Source: Streptomyces sp. Alt3
GTDB taxonomy: Bacteria; Actinomycetota; Actinomycetes; Streptomycetales; Streptomycetaceae
Direction of reading: 5' to 3'
Length of the DNA stretch: 64,000 bases
Assembly (NCBI RefSeq): GCF_030719215.1
Contig: NZ_CP120983.1
Span: forward strand, 2,976,001 to 3,040,000
Position 1 is the stretch's first letter. Every line of letters starts with the position of its first letter. The translations under genes and the position numbers were made by a program. Shown piece after piece: positions 14,292-23,510 of this stretch. The notes beneath the pieces are model-generated. The model made no database searches. It worked only from the letters and a program-made list of their open reading frames with translations, and was not told the DNA's origin.

Positions 14292-15641
14292 ATGCGCCGA
14301 AGAACCCTGACCGGACTGACCACCGCCGCCTGCGCCCTGGCCCTGCTGGCCGGCCTCGCCCCCGCCGCCACGGCCGGCCCGCCCGCCCACGACCGCGGCC
14401 CGGACCGGCACGGGCGCGCCTACCGGAGCGTCGGCTACTTCACCCAATGGGGCGTCTACGGACGCGACTTCCAGGTCAAGGACCTGGACACCAGCGGTGC
14501 GGCGGCCAGGCTCACCCACATCAACTACGCCTTCGGCAACGTCAGCGCCGAAGGCCGGTGCTTCACCGGCAACGTGCCCGGCGAGGCCGACGCCTGGGCG
14601 GACTACGCCCGTCCGCTGGACGCCGCCGGTTCGGTCGACGGCGTCGCCGACACCGACACGCAGCCCCTCGCGGGCAACTTCAACCAGTTGCGCGAACTCA
14701 AGGCCGCGCACCCCGGCCTCAAGGTGATGATCTCCCTGGGCGGCTGGAGCTGGTCCACCCACTTCTCGGACGCGGCGCGCACCGCCGCCTCCCGCAAGGC
14801 TCTCGTCTCGTCCTGCATCGACCTGTACATCAAGGGCGACCTGCCGGTGGACGGCGCCCGCGGCGGCGAGGGAGCGGCGGCCGGCCTGTTCGACGGTATC
14901 GACCTCGACTGGGAGTGGCCCGGCTCGGCGGGCGACACGGACACGGTGTACCGCCCCGAGGACAAGCGGAACTTCACCGCCCTGGTGCACGAGTTCCGCA
15001 CCCAGCTCGACGCCCACGCGAAAAGCGCCAGGAAGGGGAAGCCGAAGCACTACGAGCTGTCCGCCTTCGTCCCCACCGCGCCCGCGAAGATCGACGCGGG
15101 GTTCGACGTACCGCGCATCATGCGGGACTTCGACTTCGTCAACCTCCAGGGGTACGACTTCCACGTCTCCGGCGAGACGACGACCGCCCAGCAGTCCGCC
15201 CTGTACGCCAAGGGTGACTTCAGCGTCGACCGGACGGTCCGCGACTGGATCAGGCGGGGCGCCCCGGCCCGCAAGCTGGTGATGGGCATGCCGTTCTACG
15301 GTCAGGGCTGGACCGGCGTCACCGGGGGCGGCGACGGTCTCGGGCAGCCGGCGACAGCACCCGCGCCCGCCACCTGGGCCGCCGGCTACGAGGACTACAA
15401 GGCCCTCAAGAAGCTGGCCGCGTCCGGGAAGTACACGGTGCACCGGGACGTCAAAAACGGCCACGCCTGGCTGTTCGACGGCACGACCCTGTGGACGTAC
15501 GACGACCCGCAGGTGCTGCGCGCCAAGACCTCGTACATCCGCGAACGGGGTCTCGGCGGGGCTATGTTCTGGTCGCTGGACGGCGACACGGACGACGGCG
15601 AGCTGATGGCCGAGGTCGCCCGGGGGCTGGGGAGGCGCTAG
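14292..15641 (+). CDS. secreted GH18 chitinase
   Basis: 449 aa. The signal peptide (MRRRTLTGLTTAACALALLA, cleavage near ATAGPP) is followed by a single GH18 TIM barrel. The catalytic motif is DGIDLDWEWPG (D201-E208; E208 is the acid, D206 assists), and SLGGWSWSTHFS is the SxGG motif. The insertion with YELSAFVPTAPAKID and FDFVNLQGYDFHVSG, then GMPFYGQGWTGV, fits chitinases of the ChiA/ChiC (subfamily A) type. No chitin-binding domain is present. ATG 14292 is preferred to an upstream TTG because the signal peptide begins here and the DasR-like promoter lies upstream. A terminator follows. Role: cleavage of chitin to chitobiose outside the cell. Confidence 0.93.
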   Translation: MRRRTLTGLTTAACALALLAGLAPAATAGPPAHDRGPDRHGRAYRSVGYFTQWGVYGRDFQVKDLDTSGAAARLTHINYAFGNVSAEGRCFTGNVPGEADAWADYARPLDAAGSVDGVADTDTQPLAGNFNQLRELKAAHPGLKVMISLGGWSWSTHFSDAARTAASRKALVSSCIDLYIKGDLPVDGARGGEGAAAGLFDGIDLDWEWPGSAGDTDTVYRPEDKRNFTALVHEFRTQLDAHAKSARKGKPKHYELSAFVPTAPAKIDAGFDVPRIMRDFDFVNLQGYDFHVSGETTTAQQSALYAKGDFSVDRTVRDWIRRGAPARKLVMGMPFYGQGWTGVTGGGDGLGQPATAPAPATWAAGYEDYKALKKLAASGKYTVHRDVKNGHAWLFDGTTLWTYDDPQVLRAKTSYIRERGLGGAMFWSLDGDTDDGELMAEVARGLGRR

Positions 15642-15648
15642 ACCTCCT

Positions 15649-15687
15649 GCGGCCGTGCGGGGCGGCGACCACGCCCCGCACGGCCGC
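15649..15687 (+). terminator. terminator after the chitinase gene
   Basis: Perfect 15-bp inverted repeat (15649-15663 with 15673-15687), 9-nt loop, 7 bp after the chitinase stop; it isolates the chitinase from the downstream threonine-synthase-like gene. Confidence 0.75.
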
Positions 15688-15732
15688 CGCCGGGGCTGGA
15701 TCACCGACGTCGCGGGGCCGTACATTCGCCGT

Positions 15733-16848
15733 ATGAGCGACTCCCCACTGCCCTCGGCGACCTACTTCTGCCCGCTGGACGGATCGCGGGCCGACGTCAC
15801 CGCCCCGGGCTGGTGCTGCCCGGTCTGCGCAGGCCCCTGGGACCTCGACACCGGTGCCGCGCGACCGGTCGGCCTCGGCTCCCTGAGCGGTCGGGTCAAC
15901 TCGCTGTGGCGCTACGAGGAGGCCCTCCCGCTCTCCGGCCCGGCCGTCTCCCTCGGCGAGGGCCGTACCCCGCTCGTCCCCCTCACCGAACGGGTGTCGG
16001 CCAAGCTCGACTTCCTGATGCCCACCCTCTCCTTCAAGGACCGGGGGGCGGTGATGCTGGCCGAACTGGCCCGCAGGCTCTCCCCGGAGCGGGTCGTCGC
16101 GGACAGCAGCGGCAACGCGGGGACAGCCGTCGCCGCGTACTGCGCCCGGGCCGGGCTGCCGTGCACGGTCTACGTCCCCGAGGGGACCTCCCCCAAGAAG
16201 ACCGAGCAGATCCGGGCCCACGTCGCCCGGCTGGTGACGGTGCCCGGCGGCCGCGAGGCCACCGCGTCGGCCGCCCGGGCGGCGGCGGACGCACCCGGCA
16301 CCTTCTACGCCTCGCACGTCTTCAACCCGTTCTTCCTGCACGGCACGAAGACGTACGTCTACGAGATCTGGGAGGACCTGGGCGGCACGCTGCCCGAGGC
16401 CATCGCCGTACCGGTCGGCAACGGCACGCTGCTCCTGGGCGCGGCCCTCGCCACCGCGGAGCTCCTCTCCCACGGCCTGATCGACCGGCGCCCCGCCCTG
16501 ATCGCCGTCCAGGCGGAGGCCGCCTCGCCGCTGGCCGCCGCGTTCCGGGCGGGTGACGACGGGCTGTCCGGCCCTCCGGAGCGGACCCGGCCCACGCTCG
16601 CCGAGGGGATCGCCATCCCCCGGCCGCCGCGCGCCCGGCAGATCCTCTCCGCGGTCCGTGAGTCGGGCGGCACCTTCCTGACGGTGACGGAGGACCAGAT
16701 CCGTGCGGCACAGCGGGATCTGGCCGCCCGGGGCTTCTTCGTCGAGACGACCGGGGTCGCCTGCTGGGCCGCCGTGGGCGGTGAGACGGACCGGAGCGTG
16801 GTGGTCCCGCTCTGCGGGGCCGGCCTCAAGACGGGCCTCGCACCCTGA
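15733..16848 (+). CDS. PLP-dependent threonine synthase-like enzyme
   Basis: 371 aa, fold-type II pyridoxal-phosphate enzyme. A small N-terminal zinc-ribbon-like segment (CPLDGS...CCPVC, residues 11-32) is followed by the catalytic core. The PLP lysine is K102 in TLSFKDRGA and the cofactor phosphate loop is SSGNAGTAVAAY. The later blocks VPVGNGTLLLGA and GAGLKTG are typical of threonine synthase, which converts O-phosphohomoserine to threonine. It is not next to hom/thrB, so it may be the second, stand-alone homologue often seen in Streptomyces; cysteate synthase or another beta-eliminating activity is possible. ATG 15733 has TACATT 6 nt before it, suggesting a leaderless mRNA. Confidence 0.85.
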   Translation: MSDSPLPSATYFCPLDGSRADVTAPGWCCPVCAGPWDLDTGAARPVGLGSLSGRVNSLWRYEEALPLSGPAVSLGEGRTPLVPLTERVSAKLDFLMPTLSFKDRGAVMLAELARRLSPERVVADSSGNAGTAVAAYCARAGLPCTVYVPEGTSPKKTEQIRAHVARLVTVPGGREATASAARAAADAPGTFYASHVFNPFFLHGTKTYVYEIWEDLGGTLPEAIAVPVGNGTLLLGAALATAELLSHGLIDRRPALIAVQAEAASPLAAAFRAGDDGLSGPPERTRPTLAEGIAIPRPPRARQILSAVRESGGTFLTVTEDQIRAAQRDLAARGFFVETTGVACWAAVGGETDRSVVVPLCGAGLKTGLAP

Positions 16849-16895
16849 GGCCCGGCCAGGCTCCGTTCCGTCGGCTCCCGGTGACGTGAGCGCCG

Positions 16896-17378
16896 TCAGT
16901 CCGTCCAGTACGTGTCGTGCTTGATGAAGAACTCCGCCCGTTCCTTCTCGGGCCAGTCGGAGACCTGCCCCACCTTCTCGAAGTACTCCTCGCGGGGCGC
17001 GCCCGGGGTGAAGAGCAGCAGCATGGAGGCGGGTTCGTCGGAGTCGTTGCGGAAGGCGTGCAGACCGCCCTGGGGGACGTGGAGGAAGTCGCCCGCCGTG
17101 GCGTCGGTCCACCGCTCGCCGTCGTAGATCCGCACCGTCCCGTCGAGGATGAAGAACGACTCCGAGATCGACCGGTGGAAGTGCTCGGCCGGGCCGCCGG
17201 CCCGTGGGCCCATGTTGATCCGGTACAGCCCGAACTCACCGTGCGTCGACTCCGCGGTGGCCAGGTAGTGGGTGCTGCCGCCGCTGCGCGTCAGCAGGTT
17301 CGGGGTGGTTCCGGCCGGACGGTACTCCGCATTGATCTCGCCCTCGCCGCCGGTGTAGACGGGCTCCGGATACGACAT
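16896..17378 (-). CDS. cupin domain protein
   Basis: 160 aa single cupin barrel. Motif 1 is EHFHRSISESFFILDG (metal ligands H66, H68, probably E73) and motif 2 is GDFLHVPQGGLHAF (H107), so a bound divalent metal is expected. No signal peptide. ATG 17378 follows AGGGAGAG. Function is unassigned: such proteins range from isomerases and dioxygenases to sensors. It converges with the threonine-synthase-like gene (47-bp gap) and is divergent from the GH65 gene (90-bp gap), so a shared promoter region with the secreted GH65 enzyme is possible. Confidence 0.88.
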   Translation of the reverse strand: MSYPEPVYTGGEGEINAEYRPAGTTPNLLTRSGGSTHYLATAESTHGEFGLYRINMGPRAGGPAEHFHRSISESFFILDGTVRIYDGERWTDATAGDFLHVPQGGLHAFRNDSDEPASMLLLFTPGAPREEYFEKVGQVSDWPEKERAEFFIKHDTYWTD

Positions 17379-17468
17379 GCCGCTCTCCCTGCCTCCGGTC
17401 GTGGACCGGTCCGCTCGTTCCGCGCGCCGTTACCGCACCGGGGGCGTCGCCCTGCCTACCTTCGTGCG

Positions 17469-20078
17469 GTGAGAATCACGCGCATGTCCGTTCTCGTGCC
17501 CCTGGTCGCGGGCGCGTTGATCGCCCCCCTGCCGCCGCTCTCCCACGCCGCCGGACAGGCCGTCCCGGACCCCGTGTGCGGCAGCACCGGACCGCCCTCG
17601 GACGCCTCGTGGGCACCCACGTCCACCACCTTCGGCGAGGCCCTGGGATACGACCCCTATGTCGGCAACGGCTACCTGGGCCACCGCGTGCCCGCCACCG
17701 GCGCCGGGTACGCCGCCACGGGCGGGAAGACGGGCTGGCCCCTCTACACACCACGGTACGACGGAGCCTTCGTCTCCGGGCTGTACGCCCGCGAGGAGGG
17801 CCTCGCCGAGGGCCGCGAGGTGATCGCCGCCCTGCCGTCGTGGACCACGCTCGACGTAAGGGTCGGCTCCGAGACGTACGGCTCCGCCACCCCCGCCGGC
17901 CGTGTCTCCCGCTACCGCCAGACCCTGCACCTGCGCTGCGGCACCGTGGTCACGTCCCTGAGGTGGACCACGGCCGACGGCCGCGCGACCGATCTGACCT
18001 ACGAGGTGCTGGCCGACCGCTCCGACGTGCACACGGGCGCCGTACGCCTGCGGATGACCCCGCACTGGACCGGCACCGCGACGGTGACGGGCCGGCTGGA
18101 CGGGCGCGGGGCGCGCCGGGTCACGGCCGCCGCCGACGGCACGTTCCGCACTCTCGGCACGGGCATCCGGGGCGCGATCGTGCAGCGGGGCACCGACGGC
18201 GCCCGCACCACCCGGGTCAGGTCCGGCCGCTCGTACACCTTCGAGAAGTACGTGGGCGTCGACACCTCTCTGACCTCCCGCGATCCGCGCGCCTCCGCCA
18301 CCGGGGCGGCCGAGCGCGCCGCACGGCGCGGCTGGAACGGGGTCCTCGCCTCCAACGCCGCCGCCTGGCGCCGGGCCTGGGCGTCCGACGTCAGGGTATC
18401 GGGCAGCCCGGACCTCCAGGCCTGGCTGCGAGCCGCCCAGTACGGGCTGCTCGCCAACACCCGGCCCGGTTCCTCGGACAGCATCGCCCCTGCCGGGCTG
18501 ACCAGCGACAACTACGCGGGCATGGTGTTCTGGGACGCCGAGACCTGGATGTATCCGGGCCTGCTCGCCACCCGGCCCGAACTGGCCCGCTCCGTCGTCG
18601 AGTACCGCTACCGCACCCGGGACGCCGCCCGCGCGAACGCCCGGAAGCTGGGCCACGACGGGCTCTTCTACCCCTGGACCAGCGCGAGCCGGGGCCGTCT
18701 GGACTCCGAGTGCCAGAGCTGGGAACCGCCGCACTGCCTCACCCAGAACCACCTCCAGGGCGACATCGCGCTTGCCGTCTGGCAGTACTACCTGGCCACC
18801 GGTGACCGCGCCTGGCTGGCCGGCCGGGGCTGGCCCCTGCTGAAGGGCATCGCGGACTTCTGGCAGTCACGCGCCACGGCGAACGCCGACGGCAGCTGGT
18901 CGGTGGAGAACGTCGCGGGCCCCGACGAGTACAGCAACGGCGTCACGGACGGCGTCTTCACCAACGCCGTGGCCGCCACGGCCCTGCGCAACGCCACCCG
19001 CGCCGCCGGACTCCTCGGGCACCCGGCACCCGCCGGCTGGACCCGCGTCGCCGACGGGCTGCGCATCCCGTACGACGCCGAGCGGAAGATCTACCTCCAG
19101 TACGCCGGGTACAACGGCTCGACGATCAAGCAGGCCGACACGGTGCTGCTGATCCACCCGCTGGAGTGGCCGATGGAGGAGGGCGCCGCCGCCGCGACGC
19201 TCGACCACTACGCCGCACGCACCGACCCGGACGGCCCCGCGATGACGGACTCGGTGCACGCGGTCGACGCCGCCGCGATCGGGGAGCCGGGCTGTGCGAC
19301 GTACACGTATCTCCGGCGCGCCGTGCGTCCGTTCGTCCGTGGCCCGTACCACCTGTTCTCCGAGGCCCGGGGCGAGAAGTCCGGGGCCGAGGACCCGCTC
19401 TCGGGCTTCCCCGCCGAGGACTTCCTGACCGGGAAGGGCGGCTTCCTCCAGGTCTTCACGCACGGTCTGACCGGCCTCCGGCTGCGCGAGGACGGCGTAC
19501 GCCTCGACCCGCTCCTGCCCCCGCAGCTCCGCGAAGGCGTGGAACTGACCGGGCTGCGCTACCGGGGCCGTACGTACGACGTGGCCATCGGCCCCCGGAC
19601 CACCACGGTCCGGCTGACGGACGGCGCCCCCTTCACCGTCCACACCCCGGCGGGCCCGCGCCGTCTGTCCGGCACGCTCACGCTCCCCACCCGCCGCCCC
19701 GACCTCACCCCGACGACCGACGCGGCCCGATGCCGCCCGGCGACCGCCACCTCCGAGTCCCCGGGCCTGTACGCCGAGGCGGCCGTGGACGGCAGCCCGG
19801 CGACCTCCTGGTCGCCGGACGGCGCGACCGGCGCGCTGACGGTGGCCCTGCGCAAGGTGACGCGGATCGTCTCGCTCACGCCTCGCTGGACGGACACCGC
19901 CCCGGCCTCGCACACCCTGGAGACCTCTCTGGACGGCCGCGCGTGGCGTCCGTACCGGCCGGGCGACACGGCCCGCCAGGTCCGGCTGACGGTCCGCTCC
20001 GCGGACGCGGAGAAGCCGGCGGGCGTGAGCGAACTGACGGTCCGCACGGAGCGGAGGCGCGCTGAGGACCGACCGTGA
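17469..20078 (+). CDS. secreted GH65-type glycosidase with C-terminal discoidin-like domain
   Basis: 869 aa. Sec signal (SVLVPLVAGALIAPLPPLSH, cleavage near AAGQA), GH65 N-terminal beta-domain (about 45-330), (alpha/alpha)6 barrel (about 340-700) and a beta jelly-roll F5/8-type C module (about 760-865). The acid is E487 in VAGPDEYSNGVTDGVFTNAV. MVFWDAETWMYPGLL and KQADTVLLIHPLEWPME are barrel blocks. GH65 contains trehalose, maltose, kojibiose and nigerose phosphorylases and hydrolases; an exported enzyme without access to cytosolic phosphate chemistry is more likely a hydrolase (acid-trehalase or kojibiosidase type). GTG 17469 is supported by TACCTT 6 nt upstream; ATG 17484 is an alternative. 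It is divergent from the cupin gene. Confidence 0.88.
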   Translation: MRITRMSVLVPLVAGALIAPLPPLSHAAGQAVPDPVCGSTGPPSDASWAPTSTTFGEALGYDPYVGNGYLGHRVPATGAGYAATGGKTGWPLYTPRYDGAFVSGLYAREEGLAEGREVIAALPSWTTLDVRVGSETYGSATPAGRVSRYRQTLHLRCGTVVTSLRWTTADGRATDLTYEVLADRSDVHTGAVRLRMTPHWTGTATVTGRLDGRGARRVTAAADGTFRTLGTGIRGAIVQRGTDGARTTRVRSGRSYTFEKYVGVDTSLTSRDPRASATGAAERAARRGWNGVLASNAAAWRRAWASDVRVSGSPDLQAWLRAAQYGLLANTRPGSSDSIAPAGLTSDNYAGMVFWDAETWMYPGLLATRPELARSVVEYRYRTRDAARANARKLGHDGLFYPWTSASRGRLDSECQSWEPPHCLTQNHLQGDIALAVWQYYLATGDRAWLAGRGWPLLKGIADFWQSRATANADGSWSVENVAGPDEYSNGVTDGVFTNAVAATALRNATRAAGLLGHPAPAGWTRVADGLRIPYDAERKIYLQYAGYNGSTIKQADTVLLIHPLEWPMEEGAAAATLDHYAARTDPDGPAMTDSVHAVDAAAIGEPGCATYTYLRRAVRPFVRGPYHLFSEARGEKSGAEDPLSGFPAEDFLTGKGGFLQVFTHGLTGLRLREDGVRLDPLLPPQLREGVELTGLRYRGRTYDVAIGPRTTTVRLTDGAPFTVHTPAGPRRLSGTLTLPTRRPDLTPTTDAARCRPATATSESPGLYAEAAVDGSPATSWSPDGATGALTVALRKVTRIVSLTPRWTDTAPASHTLETSLDGRAWRPYRPGDTARQVRLTVRSADAEKPAGVSELTVRTERRRAEDRP

Positions 20079-20141
20079 GTCAGGTCGCTCACCACGGGTC
20101 CGAGTTGCGAGCGGGGCTGGTCCTCATGTTCGGATGAGCTG

Positions 20142-21395
20142 ATGCACACCCCTCACCGCATGGATCCGCGTCCTCACCCCCACGACCGGCCCGCAGCACC
20201 CCGCGACCCCTACGAGGAGCTCGGAGCCCTCGCCGACGTGCCTCCCGGAGAGTTCCCCGGGGAGTCACCCGGTGGCTTCCGCGGCGAGGACCAGGCCCGG
20301 TGGAGCGCGCGGCGGGAGCCGGAGCGGGCCCCACGTGCCGATCACCGCGGCACCCGGCGCCGCCGCCGGCGTCTCGCCGGGCTCCCGCTCGCCGCGAAGG
20401 CGGTGGTGGGCCTGGTCGTCCTCACCGCTTTTGTCACCCTGGCCGACCGCTGGGCGGTGCTGTACGCCGAGGGGAAGGCGGCCGACACCCTCAAGAGCCA
20501 ACTGGACCTGACCGCGGCCCCCGAGGTGGAGATCGGCGGCTTCCCCTTCCTCACCCAGCTCGCCGACAAGAAGCTGGACTCTGTGCGGGTGACCGTGCCC
20601 GACGTGGCGGCGGACCGGGTGTCGCTGGCGAAGGTGTCGGCCACGGCGCACGACATCCGGCTGGACGCCGACGGCCTGACGTCGATACGCGGCGCCGACA
20701 TCCCCCGGCTCGACGGCGACGTCCTGCTGTCCTTCGCCGACCTCAACCGCGAACTCGGCGCCTCCCAGGTGACGTTCAGCGACGACGGCAGGAACCGCGT
20801 CAAGGCCCGGGGAACCCTGCCGGTCGCCGGGCACGACCTGCGGCTGCACGCCGAGGCCACCATCCGGCGTCAGGCGGAGCGGGGCATCGCCACGGAGATC
20901 GGCGGCATGCGCCTGGACATCGGCGACCTGGCCACCTACCGCCCCGGCGCCCGCGCGTCGGAAGGCCTGCACCTGACGCGGAAGGCATCGGCGGACCTCG
21001 CCCGGGAGACCCGCAAGGCGAAGGCGCTGCTGTCGGTCCCGGCGGTCGCGCAACGACTGGGGGTACCGAAGGCGACCGTGCGCGAGAGCCTGAGCGACGA
21101 CGGCAAGCTCACGGAACTGACCGGTTCCCCGCACTTCGCCCGCCAGGCCCGGAGCCTCGACCTCATCGACCTGGCGAAGGACAACCCCGAGGTGCTGGGC
21201 GCCCTGGGCCTGGACCCGGACCTCCTCGACACCCTGTCCCGCCTCACCCGCCCGGTCCTGGCCGACAGGCTGTCCCTCGCCTTCGAGCTCCCGGAGCCCG
21301 AGCACGGGGAAGTGAGGCTGCGGGACGTCCGCGTCGCCGAGGACGGCATCAGGGTGCGGCTCACGGGCTCGGACCTGGCGGTGGGCGGGCCCTGA
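20142..21395 (+). CDS. LmeA-like DUF2993 envelope protein
   Basis: 417 aa. A long Pro/Arg-rich cytoplasmic start (about 1-80) is followed by a single anchor helix (AVVGLVVLTAFVTLADRWAV) and an extracytoplasmic DUF2993 domain from about residue 105 (KAADTLKSQLDLTAAPEVEI, GGFPFLTQLADKKLDSVRVT). In mycobacteria LmeA-type DUF2993 proteins take part in lipomannan assembly and bind phosphoinositides; a lipid or glycolipid envelope role here is inferred. ATG 20142 gives the full protein, with ATG 20160 possible. It starts 63 bp after the GH65 stop on the same strand and ends at a terminator shared with convergent ychF. Confidence 0.85.
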   Translation: MHTPHRMDPRPHPHDRPAAPRDPYEELGALADVPPGEFPGESPGGFRGEDQARWSARREPERAPRADHRGTRRRRRRLAGLPLAAKAVVGLVVLTAFVTLADRWAVLYAEGKAADTLKSQLDLTAAPEVEIGGFPFLTQLADKKLDSVRVTVPDVAADRVSLAKVSATAHDIRLDADGLTSIRGADIPRLDGDVLLSFADLNRELGASQVTFSDDGRNRVKARGTLPVAGHDLRLHAEATIRRQAERGIATEIGGMRLDIGDLATYRPGARASEGLHLTRKASADLARETRKAKALLSVPAVAQRLGVPKATVRESLSDDGKLTELTGSPHFARQARSLDLIDLAKDNPEVLGALGLDPDLLDTLSRLTRPVLADRLSLAFELPEPEHGEVRLRDVRVAEDGIRVRLTGSDLAVGGP

Positions 21396-21520
21396 ACCCC
21401 CTCGCGCAGCGCCACGTGCCCCTCGGTCGCGGTGGGTCGCGGTGGGTCGCCAGGGAGTTCGGCACTTCGAAGGGCACGGGCCGCCGCACCGATGAGCCGA
21501 ACTCACTTCAACTCTGTGCC

Positions 21521-21548
21521 GCCCGGCCCGTCGGCAGACGGGCCGGGC
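21521..21548. terminator. bidirectional terminator between the DUF2993 gene and ychF
   Basis: 12-bp GC stem (21521-21532 with 21537-21548), GGCA loop, followed by a T-containing run on the plus strand. It lies in the convergent gap and ends 18 bp before the ychF stop. Confidence 0.75.
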
Positions 21549-21566
21549 ACGTTTCTCGGCGACTCG

Positions 21567-22655
21567 TCAGACGTTGAAGCGGAACTCCACCACGTCGCCG
21601 TCCTGCATCACGTAGTCCTTGCCCTCCATGCGCGCCTTGCCCTTGGCGCGGGCCTCGGCGACGGAGCCCGTCTCGACGAGGTCGTCGAAGGAGACGATCT
21701 CCGCCTTGATGAAGCCCTTCTGGAAGTCGGTGTGGATCACACCGGCCGCCTCGGGGGCCGTGGCGCCCTTCTTGATCGTCCAGGCGCGGGCTTCCTTCGG
21801 ACCTGCCGTGAGGTAGGTCTGGAGGCCTAGGGTGTCGAAGCCGACGCGGCCGAGGGTGGCCAGGCCGGGCTCCTCCTGGCCCATGGACTGGAGGAGCTCC
21901 AGGGCCTCGTCGTCGTCGAGCTCGATCAGCTCGGACTCGATCTTGGCGTTCAGGAAGATGGCCTCGGCCGGGGCGACCAGGGCGCGCTGCTCGTTCTTGA
22001 AGTCCTCGTCGACCAGCTCGTCCTCGTCGACGTTGAAGACGTACAGGAAGGGCTTCGTCGTGAGCAGGTGCAGCTCGTGGAGGAGACGTCCCTTCTCGGT
22101 GCCGGCCGTGATGCCCTGCGAGAAGAGGGTGTCGCCCGCCTCGAGGATCTTCTGGGCCTCCTCGACGGCGGCGAGGACCGCGACCTTCTCCTTCTGGAGG
22201 CGCGACTCCTTCGTGAGACGCGGGACGGCCTTCTCGACGGACTGGAGGTCGGCCAGGATCAGCTCGGTGTTGATGGTCTCGATGTCGTCCTTGGGCGAGA
22301 CCTTGCCGTCGACGTGGACGACGTTCTCGTCCTTGAAGGCGCGGATGACCTGGCAGATCGCGTCGGACTCGCGGATGTTCGCGAGGAACTTGTTGCCCAG
22401 GCCCTCGCCCTCGCTCGCGCCGCGCACGATGCCCGCGATGTCGACGAAGTCGACGGTGGCGGGGAGCAGCTTCTGCGAGCTGAAGATCTCGGCGAGCTTG
22501 TCCAGGCGGGGGTCGGGGACGCCCACGACGCCGACGTTCGGCTCGATGGTGGCGAACGGGTAGTTGGCCGCCAGCACGTCGTTCTTGGTCAGGGCGTTGA
22601 ACAGGGTCGACTTGCCGACATTCGGCAGACCGACGATTCCGATCGTGAGCGACAC
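21567..22655 (-). CDS. ychF: redox-regulated ATPase YchF (Obg-family, ribosome-associated)
   Basis: 362 aa. The P-loop is GLPNVGKST (residues 9-17) and G3 is DFVDIAGIVRGASEGEGLGN. The usual NKxD motif is replaced by NVDE, the switch that makes YchF prefer ATP to GTP. A helical coiled-coil insertion (KAVPRLTKESRLQKEKVAVL) and a C-terminal TGS domain (GVIHTDFQKGFIKAEIVSFD) complete the family layout. It binds ribosomes/50S and responds to oxidative stress in other bacteria. GTG 22655 is chosen because AGGAAG lies just before it and homologues begin at this point. It is divergent from the DUF6542 membrane protein gene. Confidence 0.97.
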   Translation of the reverse strand: MSLTIGIVGLPNVGKSTLFNALTKNDVLAANYPFATIEPNVGVVGVPDPRLDKLAEIFSSQKLLPATVDFVDIAGIVRGASEGEGLGNKFLANIRESDAICQVIRAFKDENVVHVDGKVSPKDDIETINTELILADLQSVEKAVPRLTKESRLQKEKVAVLAAVEEAQKILEAGDTLFSQGITAGTEKGRLLHELHLLTTKPFLYVFNVDEDELVDEDFKNEQRALVAPAEAIFLNAKIESELIELDDDEALELLQSMGQEEPGLATLGRVGFDTLGLQTYLTAGPKEARAWTIKKGATAPEAAGVIHTDFQKGFIKAEIVSFDDLVETGSVAEARAKGKARMEGKDYVMQDGDVVEFRFNV

Positions 22656-22885
22656 TTTGGCGACTTCCTGAAGTGAGGAGAGGGGCTGCGCGGGCGGGCC
22701 CGTGGGTGGGCCGATTCTCCAGTTTACGGGCGGGGCCGGGCGGCCCGTCACGGGTGCGGGGACGGAGTCCGGTCAGGGGCCGAACGGTGCTGTTTCGGCC
22801 GTGTGGGATCGAACGCAACGCCAAGGTAGGCCAAAGCGCGTGTCCAACGCCCGAAAGAACGCACCCGGCGACCTAGGTTGTCGGG

Positions 22886-23497
22886 GTGGAGCAGCACAGG
22901 ACACGTACCCCGCAGCGCAGGCAGCCCGCGCAGGCTCAGCCCGTACCGTCCGGCGGTCTCGGCGAGGTCCCGGCCGGCGGTCCGGTGTCGGTGGCGGTCG
23001 CCCCGGCCCCGGCTACGGCCCCGGGGCGGGGTTCCCGGCCGGGCGGCGTGGCGCCCGTGGTCCTGGCGCTGCGGAGATTCCCCAACCCCCGGCTGACGGG
23101 TATCGGCGCCGGGCTCTTCGCGGCCTTGGCCATGTTCCTGCTGGCCTGTGCCGACCAACTGCTTCTCGGCGGTTCGGAGATCGTGTACGGGGTGCTGTTC
23201 CTTCCCGTCAGCGCCCTGACCGCGCTCTGGGTGCGCCCCGCCGACCTGGTGACCGCCCCGATCATCGTGCCCATCGCCTTCGCGGTCGGTGTGATCCCCG
23301 TGGCCGGGGGCACCGGAGGCTTCGGCGGGCAGGCGATGGCCGTCGTGACCGCGCTCGCCGTCCACGCCGGCTGGCTCTACGGGGGCACGCTCGTCGCCGG
23401 TCTCATCGCCTCGGTACGCAAGATCCGGCAGATGCGGGAGCGGCAGCGCCACCTGCTCAGGGCCGACCGGGCGGCCGCCCGCCGCCCCCGCGCTTAG
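22886..23497 (+). CDS. DUF6542 membrane protein
   Basis: 203 aa. A Pro/Gly/Gln-rich cytoplasmic head (1-65) is followed by four membrane helices (about 72-92, 98-115, 123-143, 148-170) and a basic tail (RKIRQMRERQRHLLRADR). The block RRFPNPRLTGIGAGLFAALA is characteristic of DUF6542, known only from Actinobacteria; its function is unknown. GTG 22886 has TAGGTT 6 nt upstream, consistent with a leaderless mRNA. In Streptomyces I recall this gene between ychF and ppgK, the order seen here. It converges on ppgK with a 13-bp gap. Confidence 0.85.
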   Translation: MEQHRTRTPQRRQPAQAQPVPSGGLGEVPAGGPVSVAVAPAPATAPGRGSRPGGVAPVVLALRRFPNPRLTGIGAGLFAALAMFLLACADQLLLGGSEIVYGVLFLPVSALTALWVRPADLVTAPIIVPIAFAVGVIPVAGGTGGFGGQAMAVVTALAVHAGWLYGGTLVAGLIASVRKIRQMRERQRHLLRADRAAARRPRA

Positions 23498-23510
23498 GGG
23501 TCTCGGAGAC

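Noticed and set aside
16917..17468. N-terminal extension of the GH65 frame back to 16917
   Set aside because: It lies opposite the cupin gene, shows no domain, and the signal peptide starts at 17469/17484.
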